From Mycobacterium shigaense (GTDB lineage Bacteria; Actinomycetota; Actinomycetes; Mycobacteriales; Mycobacteriaceae): 64,000 bases of DNA. Within the stretch, counting starts at the first letter, position 1, and each line of letters opens with the position of its first letter. The position numbers and the translations under genes were made by a program. The notes beneath the pieces were generated by a model that saw only the letters and a program-made list of their open reading frames with translations, was not told the DNA's origin and did no database searches. The stretch lies in NCBI RefSeq assembly GCF_002356315.1, contig NZ_AP018164.1, positions 4,526,001-4,590,000 on the forward strand, given 5' to 3'. Shown here piece after piece: positions 16,059-24,065 of this stretch.

Positions 16059-17366
16059 TTGAACACCACACAGTCCACCCCCATCATCACCGGAACCGTG
16101 CCCGGGTGCACACCGCGGCTGCTGACGGCGCAGTCCGGCCGGGAAGATCTGGCTTCCTACCGGCAAAGTGGCGGCTACGTCCCGCTCGCCGACCCCGACG
16201 CATTGCTGAGCGAAGTGGAAGCGGGCGGCCTAGTCGGTCGGGGTGGCGCCGCCTTTCCGCTCGCGGTGAAGCTGCGAACCGTGCGCGACAACGGGCGACT
16301 GACGGCCGAGACTGGTGGCACCGTCGTCGTCGCGAACGGCGAAGAGGGAGAACCGGCTTCGGTCAAGGACCGCTGGTTGTTGCGCAACCGCCCGCACTTG
16401 ATTCTGGACGGTCTGCGGCTGGCCGCAGCGATCGTCGGCGCCGACCGGGCCTACGTCTACGTGTCCGACTCGGAATCGGCCCACAGCGCCGAAACCGCAC
16501 TCGGCGAACTTAATTCGGAAAACCTGGGCGTCCAGGTCGAGCTGCTGTCGGTGCAGCCGGGGTATGTCGCCGGCGAGGAGACGGCCGCGGTTCGCATGAT
16601 CAACGAGGGTTTGGCCAAGCCTACGGACAAGCCCCCGCGGCCGTTCGAGGCGGGCGTCGACGACCGGCCCACCCTGGTCAGCAACGTCGAGACGTTGGCC
16701 AATCTGCCTTATCTGCAGTGTTACGGCGGGGCAGCGTTTCGTTCCGCGGGCACGTCGCTGTCCACGGGCACGTTCCTCGCCACCATCACCGGCGCGGGCC
16801 GGGCGCCGGTGCTATACGAGCTCCCCCACGGCTTGCGGTTCACCGAACTGCTTGCCCTGCACGGGATTTTGCCCGACCAGGTCCGCGGCGCGCTGATGGG
16901 CGGTTACTTTGCCGGACTGCTCAACCGCCGCGTGCTGGAATCCAGCCTGGATCACGAGACGATGCGGCGCCTGGGCAGCGGCCTGGGCTGCGGCGCAATA
17001 TCGGTGATCACCGACGACTGCCCGGTCGCTGTCGCGGCATCGGTGCTGGCCTACTTCGACCGCGAGAATGCCGGGCAATGCGGGTCGTGCTTCAACGGGA
17101 CCGCGGCGATGGCCGCCGCCGCCGAGGCGTTGCGCGACGGCGGCGCGACGAAAGAAGATGTCGACCGATTGCGCCGCTGGTCGGTGCTGCTGCGCGGACG
17201 CGGCGCCTGCGCGACACTGGACGCCGCCACCAACGTGGCAGCCAGCCTGCTCGATCAGTTCCCGGGCGAAGTCGCCGCGCATCTCGACAGCAGTTGCCAG
17301 GACTGCGCTCGCGGCGCATACCGTGCCAACCGGCCATACGAGGCGGAAGCTGTGAGGAGAGCATGA
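16059..17366 (+). CDS. NuoF-like NAD(P)H:ferredoxin oxidoreductase
   Basis: 435 residues from a TTG at 16059 (GGCAGG upstream). It resembles the 51-kDa NADH-binding subunit of complex I: the FMN/NADH glycine motif VGRGGAAFPLAVK (about 59-71), NGEEGEPASVKDRWL (93-107) for FMN/NAD binding, and a C-terminal iron-sulfur region ENAGQCGSCFNG. The usual four cluster cysteines are reduced to C341, C344 and C384; the first is Ala338, so the 4Fe-4S cluster would be altered, although Cys413/Cys416 lie near the end. Its stop overlaps the next ferredoxin start. I infer a stand-alone diaphorase that feeds ferredoxins of the local oxygenases. Confidence 0.85.
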   Translation: MNTTQSTPIITGTVPGCTPRLLTAQSGREDLASYRQSGGYVPLADPDALLSEVEAGGLVGRGGAAFPLAVKLRTVRDNGRLTAETGGTVVVANGEEGEPASVKDRWLLRNRPHLILDGLRLAAAIVGADRAYVYVSDSESAHSAETALGELNSENLGVQVELLSVQPGYVAGEETAAVRMINEGLAKPTDKPPRPFEAGVDDRPTLVSNVETLANLPYLQCYGGAAFRSAGTSLSTGTFLATITGAGRAPVLYELPHGLRFTELLALHGILPDQVRGALMGGYFAGLLNRRVLESSLDHETMRRLGSGLGCGAISVITDDCPVAVAASVLAYFDRENAGQCGSCFNGTAAMAAAAEALRDGGATKEDVDRLRRWSVLLRGRGACATLDAATNVAASLLDQFPGEVAAHLDSSCQDCARGAYRANRPYEAEAVRRA

Positions 17367-17659
17367 AAATCCGCTTGGATCGCACCGTGTGCGACGGCTT
17401 CGGTGTCTGCGCCAAATACGCGCCCGGGTACTTCTCGCTCGACGACTGGGGCTATGCGTCTCTCATCGCAGACGGCACGGTGGCCGAGGCCGATCGCGAC
17501 GCGGTCATGCGCGCACTGATGGACTGCCCGGTGCACGCCATCACCGAGATCGGCGAACACAAAGCCAGCGTCTCTCAGCTGCCACTTGCCGACACAGACG
17601 ATCCGGCGGAACACCTCAAAACCGAAGAGAACGAAGCGGAATGGGGTTTCACGCGCTGA
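17363..17659 (+). CDS. 3Fe-4S ferredoxin with Phe variant
   Basis: 98 residues, longer than the other ferredoxins here because of an acidic tail of about 30 residues. Cluster motif C-D-G-F-G-V-C near residue 10 and DCPVHAI near residue 55: the CxxXxxC...CP type with Phe at the variable position. ATG overlaps the stop of the NuoF-like gene (ATGA), so the two are coupled and probably form one electron transfer unit. It has no P450 directly beside it; the next P450s are at 22120 and 24062. Confidence 0.88.
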   Translation: MKIRLDRTVCDGFGVCAKYAPGYFSLDDWGYASLIADGTVAEADRDAVMRALMDCPVHAITEIGEHKASVSQLPLADTDDPAEHLKTEENEAEWGFTR

Positions 17660-17752
17660 CCTGTGTTTTGGCGCTGCTAGAGGCATTGACTCACGCCAAC
17701 CACGGCCGGGATGTTCCCTATGGGAGGCCAGTAGGTCGTGCCTGCTAGAAGT

Positions 17753-17767
17753 GATAACGTAATTCTC
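17753..17767. promoter_or_regulatory. Weak GAGAAT-type operator
   Basis: GATAAC-GTA-ATTCTC keeps one perfect half-site and 4 of 6 bases in the other. It is 52-66 bp upstream of the DUF35-thiolase gene, the expected place. Could be chance. Confidence 0.25.
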
Positions 17768-17818
17768 CGATTCGCATAACGGGCCTACCATGCGGGCCGC
17801 GCGACTCCCGGAGGTGAC

Positions 17819-19474
17819 GTGTCAGCAGCACCGGGCCGCCCATTGCCCCTGGTCACGCAGGAGAACGAGTTTTTCTGGACCTCGGGTGCCGACGGCAGGC
17901 TGCGACTGCAGGAATGTCAATCCTGCGCGTCCCTGATTCATCCGCCCGCGCCGGTATGCCGCTACTGCCGCTCCCGTGACGTCGGTGTTCGGGCGGTCTC
18001 CGGCCGGGCGACGGTCGCCGGGTTCACCATCAACGAGCGGTTCAGCCTGCCCGGCCTGGCGGCGCCCTACGTGATCGCACAGGTGGCCATTGCCGAGGAC
18101 CCCCGCGTGCGACTGACCACCAACATCGTCGACTGCGACCCTGAAGCGCTGGAGCTCGGCCAGCAGGTCGAGGTCGCCTTCAAGCAGGTCGAGGACGTGT
18201 GGTTTCCGCTGTTTCGGCCCGTCCCGGATGCCGAGCCCGGTGAGCTGCCGGTCGACGAGATCGCGCCGGAGCGGTTCGGCGAATACGTGCGACCGATGCT
18301 GACGGCCGAGAAATTCGAAGACAAGGTCGCGCTGACCGGGATCGGCATGTCACCGATCGGTCGCCGGCTGATGGCACACCCGCTGTCGCTGACCGTCCAG
18401 GCGTGCGAGGCGGCCATCGCCGACGCCGGCCTGACGTACGCGGACATCGACGGCCTGTCGACCTACCCCGGCCCGCTCAACATCGCGGGCATGGGCGAAG
18501 GCGGGGTCACCGCGCTGGAGGCCGCGCTGGGCATCCGGCCGGCGTGGCACAACGGCACCATGGAGACCTTCGGCCCCGGCGGCTCGGTGATCGCCGCGAT
18601 GCTGGCGATCGCCTGCGGGCTGGCGCGGCACGTGTTGTGCTTCCGCACGGTGTGGGAGGCCACCCACGGCGAGCTGATGAAGCAGGGCAAGATAGCCCCG
18701 TCAATGGGCCGGATGTCGGGCTGGCAGATGCCGTTCGGCGCGACGTCGGCGGCACACACCCTGGCGATGAACGCGCAGCGCCACTTCCACCGCTACGGCA
18801 CCACCAGGGAAACACTGGGCTGGATTGCGTTGAACCAGCGCGCCAACGCCGAACTCAACCCGACGGCCATCTACCGCACCCCGATGACGATGGACGACTA
18901 TCTCAACGCGCGGCCCATCACCACGCCATTCGGGTTGTACGACTGTGACGTGCCGTGCGACGGGGCGATCGCCGTCATCGTCTCCGCCGTCGACGCCGCC
19001 CGCGATATGCCGAAACCGCCAGTCTTCGTGGAGGCCGTCGGAACGCAGATCGTCGAGCGACTCGATTGGGACCAAAGCACGTTGACGCACGAGCCACAGG
19101 TCCTGGGTCAGGCGGCACATGTGTGGACGCGAACCTCGCTGCGGCCCAGCGACGTCGATGTTGCCGAGTTGTACGACGGGTTTTCCTTCAACTGCCTGTG
19201 CTGGATCGAGGCGCTGGGTTTCTGCGGGATCGGCGAGGCCAAGGACTTCCTGGACGGCGGCAAGAACATCGCGCGCGACGGACAATTACCGCTCAACACC
19301 CACGGCGGCCAACTCTCGCACGGCCGCACCCACGGCATGGGACTGCTGCACGAGGCGGTAACACAGCTGCGCGGCGAGGCCGGTGACCGCCAGGTCGCAG
19401 GCGCCCGTGTCGGTGTGGTCAGCAGCGGCGGCCTGACGCCCAGCGGCGTGCTCCTGTTGCGGGCCCTTCAATGA
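17819..19474 (+). CDS. DUF35 (OB-fold)-thiolase fusion, Ltp-type
   Basis: 551 residues, GTG with GGAGG upstream. Residues 1-150 form a DUF35 module: zinc ribbon C33-x2-C36 and C47-x2-C50, then an OB-fold (ATVAGFTINERF). From about residue 165 a thiolase-like protein of the lipid-transfer/SCP-X type follows (ALTGIGMSPIGRR, ACEAAIADAGL, and NTHGGQLSHGRTHG near the end). In steroid side-chain degradation, Ltp-type thiolases act as retro-aldolases only with a separate DUF35 partner (Ltp2 with ChsH2). Here both are one chain. I infer an aldolase-type C-C cleavage of a beta-hydroxyacyl-CoA. First gene of an operon with a hydrolase and two dehydrogenases. Confidence 0.88.
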   Translation: MSAAPGRPLPLVTQENEFFWTSGADGRLRLQECQSCASLIHPPAPVCRYCRSRDVGVRAVSGRATVAGFTINERFSLPGLAAPYVIAQVAIAEDPRVRLTTNIVDCDPEALELGQQVEVAFKQVEDVWFPLFRPVPDAEPGELPVDEIAPERFGEYVRPMLTAEKFEDKVALTGIGMSPIGRRLMAHPLSLTVQACEAAIADAGLTYADIDGLSTYPGPLNIAGMGEGGVTALEAALGIRPAWHNGTMETFGPGGSVIAAMLAIACGLARHVLCFRTVWEATHGELMKQGKIAPSMGRMSGWQMPFGATSAAHTLAMNAQRHFHRYGTTRETLGWIALNQRANAELNPTAIYRTPMTMDDYLNARPITTPFGLYDCDVPCDGAIAVIVSAVDAARDMPKPPVFVEAVGTQIVERLDWDQSTLTHEPQVLGQAAHVWTRTSLRPSDVDVAELYDGFSFNCLCWIEALGFCGIGEAKDFLDGGKNIARDGQLPLNTHGGQLSHGRTHGMGLLHEAVTQLRGEAGDRQVAGARVGVVSSGGLTPSGVLLLRALQ

Positions 19475-19490
19475 ACAAGCGTGAGCAAGC

Positions 19491-20384
19491 ATGAGCAGCC
19501 CGGCGCCCCGTCCTCGCCTGGTGATCGTCGACGAGGTACCGATGTCCGCGTTGGTCGCCGAAGCCGACGATCCCAAGGCCGTGATCGTGGCCATCCACGG
19601 CGGCGGCACTACCGCAATGTATTTCGACTGCCCGGGCCATCCGTCATATTCCCTGGCACGCACGGGCGCAGCGGCCGGATTCACCGTGGTGGCCCTGGAT
19701 CGGCCCGGCTACGGCAGCTCGGCGCCGTATCCCGAGGCGATGGCCTCCGGCGAGCAACGCGTCAACCTGGCTTACGGGGCGATCGACCGCATCCTCGACG
19801 AACGTCCGCGCGGCGCCGGCGTATTCGTGTGGGGTCACTCCGGCGGCTGCGAACTGACGATGCGGATGGCTGTCGATAGGCGCGGCTCAGAACTGCTCGG
19901 CATCGAGCTGGCCGGCACCGGCCGGCACTACCACCCCGCGGCGAAACAGATACTGAAAACGGCTACCCGTGAACGCCGCCCGTCGGGCATGCGGGATCTG
20001 CTGTGGAGCCCGGCGGAGCTGTATCCGCCCGAGGTTCTCGGCGGCGTAACGGTTTCCCCGTCCGCGCCGGCCTACGAGGACCAGATGGTGTCCGACTGGG
20101 CGCGACAGACGTTCCCGGAGCTGGCACCCGCGGTGAGCATCCCTGTGCACTTCAGCATCGCCGAGCACGAAAAGGTTTGGCAGGCCGACGATGCGGCGGT
20201 AGCCGAAATCACCGCCCTGTTCTCCGCGGCGCCACGGTTCGTCGTGCATCGACAATCCGACGCCGGGCACAACATCAGCCTCGGTCACACCGCCCCGGAC
20301 TATCACGCGAAAGTTCTTGCTTTCGTGCAGGAATGCACAGACGGGCCTGGGGCGGACGCCGAAGCCGATTTGGAGGCTGGTTGA
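19491..20384 (+). CDS. Alpha/beta hydrolase
   Basis: 297 residues. Oxyanion-hole motif IHGGGTTAMYFD, LDRPGYGSS after strand 4, nucleophile elbow WGHSGGCE (GxSxG), and a C-terminal DAGHNISLGH with the catalytic His. A serine hydrolase (ester, lactone or thioester). Starts 16 bp after the DUF35-thiolase and overlaps the next dehydrogenase ATG by one base, so it belongs to the same operon. Substrate unknown; in this context it could release a CoA ester or open a lactone. Confidence 0.88.
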   Translation: MSSPAPRPRLVIVDEVPMSALVAEADDPKAVIVAIHGGGTTAMYFDCPGHPSYSLARTGAAAGFTVVALDRPGYGSSAPYPEAMASGEQRVNLAYGAIDRILDERPRGAGVFVWGHSGGCELTMRMAVDRRGSELLGIELAGTGRHYHPAAKQILKTATRERRPSGMRDLLWSPAELYPPEVLGGVTVSPSAPAYEDQMVSDWARQTFPELAPAVSIPVHFSIAEHEKVWQADDAAVAEITALFSAAPRFVVHRQSDAGHNISLGHTAPDYHAKVLAFVQECTDGPGADAEADLEAG

Positions 20385-21199
20385 TGCGGGTCGGGTTCAT
20401 CGGACTGGGCAGTCAGGGCGGGCCCATGGCCAGGCGGATCATCGAGGGCGGCTTCACGACGGCGCTGTGGGCACGCCGGCCGGCATCGCTCGAGCCGTTC
20501 GCCGACACCGCGGCCAAGATCGTCGAATCACCGGCCGAACTCGCCGCATCCAGCGATCTGATCTGCCTGTGTGTCGTCGGCGAGGCCGACATCGAGGAGG
20601 TCCTCAACGGTGAGCAGGGGCTGCTGGCGGGGCTGACGCCGGGCAGTGTGATCGCGGTGCACAGCACGGTGCATCCCAACACCTGCAAATCGCTCGCGAA
20701 AAGGCTTACCGGCAAGGATGTTTCAATCATCGACGCGCCGGTGAGCGGCGGCGGCCCCGCGGCCGCCGAAGGCCGCCTGATGGTCATGGTGGGCGGCGAC
20801 GCCGACGTCGTCGAGCACTGCCGGCCCGTGTTCGACACCTACGCCGACCCGGTAGTCCATCTCGGCGAGCTGGGTTCGGGGCAGACCACCAAGTTGATCA
20901 ACAACCTGCTCTTCACCGCAAATCTGGGCACCGCAGTCACCGCCCTGTCCCTGGCGAAGTCCCTGGGCGTCTCCCCAGAACGGCTCACCGAGGTCGTCTC
21001 CCGTAGTAGCGGAAACAGCTTCGCGCTCAAGGTCGTTGGTGGCGAAGCGAGCCTGGACCGGCTGGCAGGGCTGGCCGGAACACTGCTGCAGAAGGACGTC
21101 CGCCTGGTCGTCGACCTGGCCGAGCACGCCGCCGCCAGCGCGGGCGCGGTGCTCGACGCGGCCGATGCCGCACTGGCCCTGATGGATCACCCGAGGTGA
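20384..21199 (+). CDS. NAD-dependent beta-hydroxyacid dehydrogenase (paralogue 1)
   Basis: 271 residues from ATG 20384, which overlaps the previous stop. Rossmann motif MRVGFIGLGSQGGPMA, substrate-binding DAPVSGGGPAAAEGRL, and the catalytic Lys region GQTTKLINNLLF are those of 3-hydroxyisobutyrate/tartronate semialdehyde dehydrogenases. It oxidises a beta-hydroxy acid to the semialdehyde or keto acid. The following gene is a paralogue that overlaps it by 4 nt; the two differ widely in sequence, so they are an old duplication, perhaps with two substrates or as hetero-oligomer. Confidence 0.9.
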   Translation: MRVGFIGLGSQGGPMARRIIEGGFTTALWARRPASLEPFADTAAKIVESPAELAASSDLICLCVVGEADIEEVLNGEQGLLAGLTPGSVIAVHSTVHPNTCKSLAKRLTGKDVSIIDAPVSGGGPAAAEGRLMVMVGGDADVVEHCRPVFDTYADPVVHLGELGSGQTTKLINNLLFTANLGTAVTALSLAKSLGVSPERLTEVVSRSSGNSFALKVVGGEASLDRLAGLAGTLLQKDVRLVVDLAEHAAASAGAVLDAADAALALMDHPR

Positions 21200-21999
21200 G
21201 GGTCGGATTCATCGGCGCGGGACGGATGGGCCGCCCGATGGTGGCCCGCCTCGTCGCCGGGGGACACGACGTCACCGCCCTGGGCCGCACCGTCGGCCAG
21301 CGGCGCGACCTCGAGCGGCTGGGCGTCCACGCGGTCGGTGAACTCGCCGATGCGGTCGCCCGCGCCGACGTCGTGACTCTCTGTGTGTTCACCGACGAAC
21401 AGGTGCGGGAGATCTGCCTGGAGAGCGCCCTGCTGACGGTCATGCCAGCCGGCTCCACGCTGGTGGTTCACACGACCACCACCCCGACCACCATCGAGGC
21501 CATCTCGGCCCGTGCCGGTCGTGTCGCCGTCATCGACGCCCCGGTCAGCGGCGGCCCGCACGACGTCGCGAGGGGCACGCTCACCCTGTTCGTCGGTGGC
21601 TCCGGCGACGCCGTGGGACGGCTGCTGCCGCTGTTGAGCTGCTATGCCGATCCGATCCTGCAGGTGGGGCCGAGCGGCGCCGGGCAGAAGGTGAAGCTGG
21701 TCAACAACGCGTTGTTCGCCGGTCAGCTCGGGCTGCTCGCGGAATCCGTCCGGCTGGGCGAGCAACTGGGTGTCCCGCAAGAGACCGTGCTCGCCGCCCT
21801 GGCGCACGGCAGCGCCGCCAGCCGGGCACTGGATATCGTCGCCGCGCGGGGTTCCGTCGCTTCGTTTATCGAGGTAGCAGGTGAATTCGTGGGTAAGGAC
21901 GTCGCCGTCGTCCGGGAGATCACCGAAAAGCTCGGCGGCGATCTCGGCGTGCTCGGCGATGTCATCGAAGTAGTCGGCGGCGGCGGCGGAAAGTTCTGA
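21196..21999 (+). CDS. NAD-dependent beta-hydroxyacid dehydrogenase (paralogue 2)
   Basis: 267 residues, GTG start inside the stop of paralogue 1. MRVGFIGAGRMGRPMVARL (Rossmann), IDAPVSGGPHDVARGTL (substrate site) and GAGQKVKLVNNALFAGQ with the catalytic Lys are all intact. Same reaction class as paralogue 1. The C-terminus ends in a Gly-rich VVGGGGGKF that is not typical of the family. It is the last gene of the 17819-21999 operon; 120 bp with an inverted repeat separate it from the P450 operon. Confidence 0.9.
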   Translation: MRVGFIGAGRMGRPMVARLVAGGHDVTALGRTVGQRRDLERLGVHAVGELADAVARADVVTLCVFTDEQVREICLESALLTVMPAGSTLVVHTTTTPTTIEAISARAGRVAVIDAPVSGGPHDVARGTLTLFVGGSGDAVGRLLPLLSCYADPILQVGPSGAGQKVKLVNNALFAGQLGLLAESVRLGEQLGVPQETVLAALAHGSAASRALDIVAARGSVASFIEVAGEFVGKDVAVVREITEKLGGDLGVLGDVIEVVGGGGGKF

Positions 22000-22042
22000 C
22001 ATGACGCCATTTCGGTCCTTTTCGGTTGGCCAGGAAAGCGCT

Positions 22043-22080
22043 ACCGTTAGCGTTACAGTCAGGCATTCGATCGTAACGGT
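22043..22080. promoter_or_regulatory. Inverted repeat ACCGTTA...TAACGGT
   Basis: ACCGTTA (22043-22049) pairs with TAACGGT (22074-22080), and overlapping CGTTAC (22051-22056) pairs with GTAACG (22073-22078). The element sits 40-77 bp upstream of the P450 start and could be an operator or a promoter-proximal structure. Confidence 0.35.
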
Positions 22081-22119
22081 TCCAGCCCGCCCCAACCCTC
22101 GCCGCTGAGGAGGATGTCA

Positions 22120-23325
22120 GTGACCAAGCCGAAGGTCGTCTTCGATCCGTACTCCGAGGAGTACTACAACAACCCCTTCGACATCTATCGACGAATGCGC
22201 GAGGACGCCCCGCTGTATTACGACGAGAAAGAGGACTTCTACGCGCTGACGCGCCATGAGGACGTGGCGGCGGCCTTCAAGGACTTCGAGACGTATTCGT
22301 CGGCGCGCGGTTGTGACCTGGCGATGGTGCGCAGGGGCGTCTCCCCCGAGCAGCGCTCGATCATCTTCATGGACCCGCCGGATCACCGGCACATGCGCAG
22401 CCTGCTCAACAAGGCGTTCACCCCGCGCGCCGTGCAATCCCAGCGGGAAACGATCATCGAGGTCATCGACAAGTACCTGGGCGCCATCGACTCCGACCGG
22501 TTCGACGTCGTGCAGGACTTCTCCGGGCCGTTCCCGGTGGAGGTCATCACCCGGATGGCCGGGGTCCCAGAGGAATACCGCCAGCAGGTGCGCCACTGGA
22601 TCGACACCAGCCTGCACCACGAGCCCGGGCAGATCGAGGTTAGCGAGGCCGGCATGCAGGCCAACATCGAGACCGCGATGTACTACTTCGGCCTCGTCCA
22701 GGAGCGGCGCGCCAACCCGCAGGACGACATGATCAGCCGGCTGATCGCGGCCGAGATCCCCGGCGAGAATGGCGAGCTGCGCAAGCTCGACGACATCGAG
22801 ATCTGCGGTTTCGCAACGCTTCTGGGTGGCGCGGGCGCCGAGACCGTCACCAAGCTGATGGGCAACGCGGCGGTGATCTTCGCCCGTCACCCAGACCAGT
22901 GGCAGAAGCTGCGGGAGGACCGGGACAAGATCCCGGGGGCCGTCGAAGAGCTACTACGCTACGAGGGCCCCGTGCAGTACAACGTCCGCTACACGTTGAA
23001 GGAGGCGCACGTCAGCGGCGGCGTGATTCCGCCCTTCAAGCCGGTGTTCCTCTGCGGAGCCGCGGCCAACCGCGACCCGGAGGCCTTCACCGACGCCGAC
23101 ACGTTCGACATCGAGCGCGACCAGACCGAGGCGCAGCACCTCGGCCTGGGGTACGGAATTCACAGCTGCCTCGGCGCGGCGCTGGCCCGGCTGGAAAGCA
23201 GGATCGCGCTGGAGCGGCTGCTGGACTTCATGCCGCGCTACGAGGTGGATTGGGCCGGCTGCAAGCGGGTGAACATGCAAAACGTGGCGGGCTGGAAGAA
23301 CGTACCCGTCCGGGTTCTTCGGTGA
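22120..23325 (+). CDS. Cytochrome P450
   Basis: 401 residues. Start set at GTG 22120 because GAGGAGG ends right at the in-frame ATG 22114, too near for that ATG. I-helix LLGGAGAETVTKL, ExxR in EELLRYEGP, and heme loop LGYGIHSCLGAALARLE. The residue normally Phe at the start of FGxGxHxCxG is Leu. Soluble class I P450; the ferredoxin at 23336 follows 10 bp later and is the probable donor. Substrate unknown. It is separated from the beta-hydroxyacid dehydrogenase operon by a promoter-like gap, so it may be its own unit. Confidence 0.92.
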   Translation: MTKPKVVFDPYSEEYYNNPFDIYRRMREDAPLYYDEKEDFYALTRHEDVAAAFKDFETYSSARGCDLAMVRRGVSPEQRSIIFMDPPDHRHMRSLLNKAFTPRAVQSQRETIIEVIDKYLGAIDSDRFDVVQDFSGPFPVEVITRMAGVPEEYRQQVRHWIDTSLHHEPGQIEVSEAGMQANIETAMYYFGLVQERRANPQDDMISRLIAAEIPGENGELRKLDDIEICGFATLLGGAGAETVTKLMGNAAVIFARHPDQWQKLREDRDKIPGAVEELLRYEGPVQYNVRYTLKEAHVSGGVIPPFKPVFLCGAAANRDPEAFTDADTFDIERDQTEAQHLGLGYGIHSCLGAALARLESRIALERLLDFMPRYEVDWAGCKRVNMQNVAGWKNVPVRVLR

Positions 23326-23335
23326 AGGGGTCGCG

Positions 23336-23536
23336 ATGACGAGGAAGATCGAGGTCGACTGGGACCTCTGCGAGAGCAACGGCGTCTGCATGGGCATCAA
23401 CCCCGACATCTTCGAGCTCGGCGATGACGACATGCTCACCGTGCATCAGGAAGAGGTCACCCCGGAAAACGAGGCGGACGTGCGCGAGGCCGTCCGGCAG
23501 TGCCCGAGGCAGGCGATCGCGATCGTGGGAGAGTAG
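23336..23536 (+). CDS. 3Fe-4S ferredoxin with Asn variant
   Basis: 66 residues, ATG. Motif C-E-S-N-G-V-C near residue 12 and QCPRQAI near residue 56: CxxXxxC...CP with Asn at the variable position. Directly downstream of the P450 at 22120 and surely its co-expressed partner. Very acidic surface with many Glu/Asp, as usual for P450 ferredoxins. The gene ends 4 bp before a convergent DUF1330 gene. Confidence 0.9.
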   Translation: MTRKIEVDWDLCESNGVCMGINPDIFELGDDDMLTVHQEEVTPENEADVREAVRQCPRQAIAIVGE

Positions 23537-23540
23537 CGCT

Positions 23541-23834
23541 TTAGAATCCGGAGAGGATGACCGCGTTGCAGTCGGCGGCCGCCTGGCGCAGTTTCGCCGC
23601 CTTCTGGTAGCCCTCGGATTCGTACCACGCCCGCGCGGCGTCGACCGATTCGAATTCCAGCACGACGGTCTGGTCGCCGTGCCACGTGCCTTCGATGACC
23701 TTCGGCGCGGTGTCCACCGCGAGAATGGTGGCTCCGCTCATCGCCGAACCGGCGGCCCGGGCGTAAGCCTTCATGCCCTCCGGATCCTTGATTGCCTCGG
23801 TGAGGATGACGTAGCCTTTTGGCCCGTTAGCCAC
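23541..23834 (-). CDS. DUF1330 family protein
   Basis: 97 residues, GTG with AAGGAG upstream. Dimeric alpha+beta barrel (ferredoxin-like fold) of DUF1330: GYVILTEAIKDPEGMKAY, TVVLEFESVDAARAWYES, and the end ADCNAVILSGF. The biochemical role of DUF1330 is not established; members often stand near degradation genes. It follows the ferredoxin-P450 pair on the minus strand with 31 bp to the ferredoxin, so it is probably the third gene of that operon. Confidence 0.85.
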   Translation of the reverse strand: MANGPKGYVILTEAIKDPEGMKAYARAAGSAMSGATILAVDTAPKVIEGTWHGDQTVVLEFESVDAARAWYESEGYQKAAKLRQAAADCNAVILSGF

Positions 23835-23864
23835 TCGAATCTCCTTGCCTCGATGAGGATCTGA

Positions 23865-24065
23865 TCAGTTCTCGGCTTCGGCCTCGGCGATGGCCTGCTC
23901 TGGGCAGCACTGGATGGCTTCCCGGGTGGCCGCCTCGAATTCCGTTGGGACATCGGAATCTATCGACACCGCGTAGCCGTCGCCGGTGAGGCTGAACACG
24001 TCCGGGCACAACGTGAGGCACATCCCGTGGCCGCGACAGCGTTGGTCGTCCACCCACACCCTCAT
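23865..24065 (-). CDS. 3Fe-4S ferredoxin, His variant
   Basis: 66 residues. Motif C-R-G-H-G-M-C then an extra Cys in LTLCPDVF and the distal CCPEQAI. The canonical His type of CxxHxxC...CP; the additional cysteine (fifth in all) could in principle support another cluster form, but in such sequences the third cluster ligand is the distal CP. ATG overlaps the stop of the P450 at 24062 by 4 nt, so expression is coupled and it is the donor of that P450. Confidence 0.9.
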   Translation of the reverse strand: MRVWVDDQRCRGHGMCLTLCPDVFSLTGDGYAVSIDSDVPTEFEAATREAIQCCPEQAIAEAEAEN

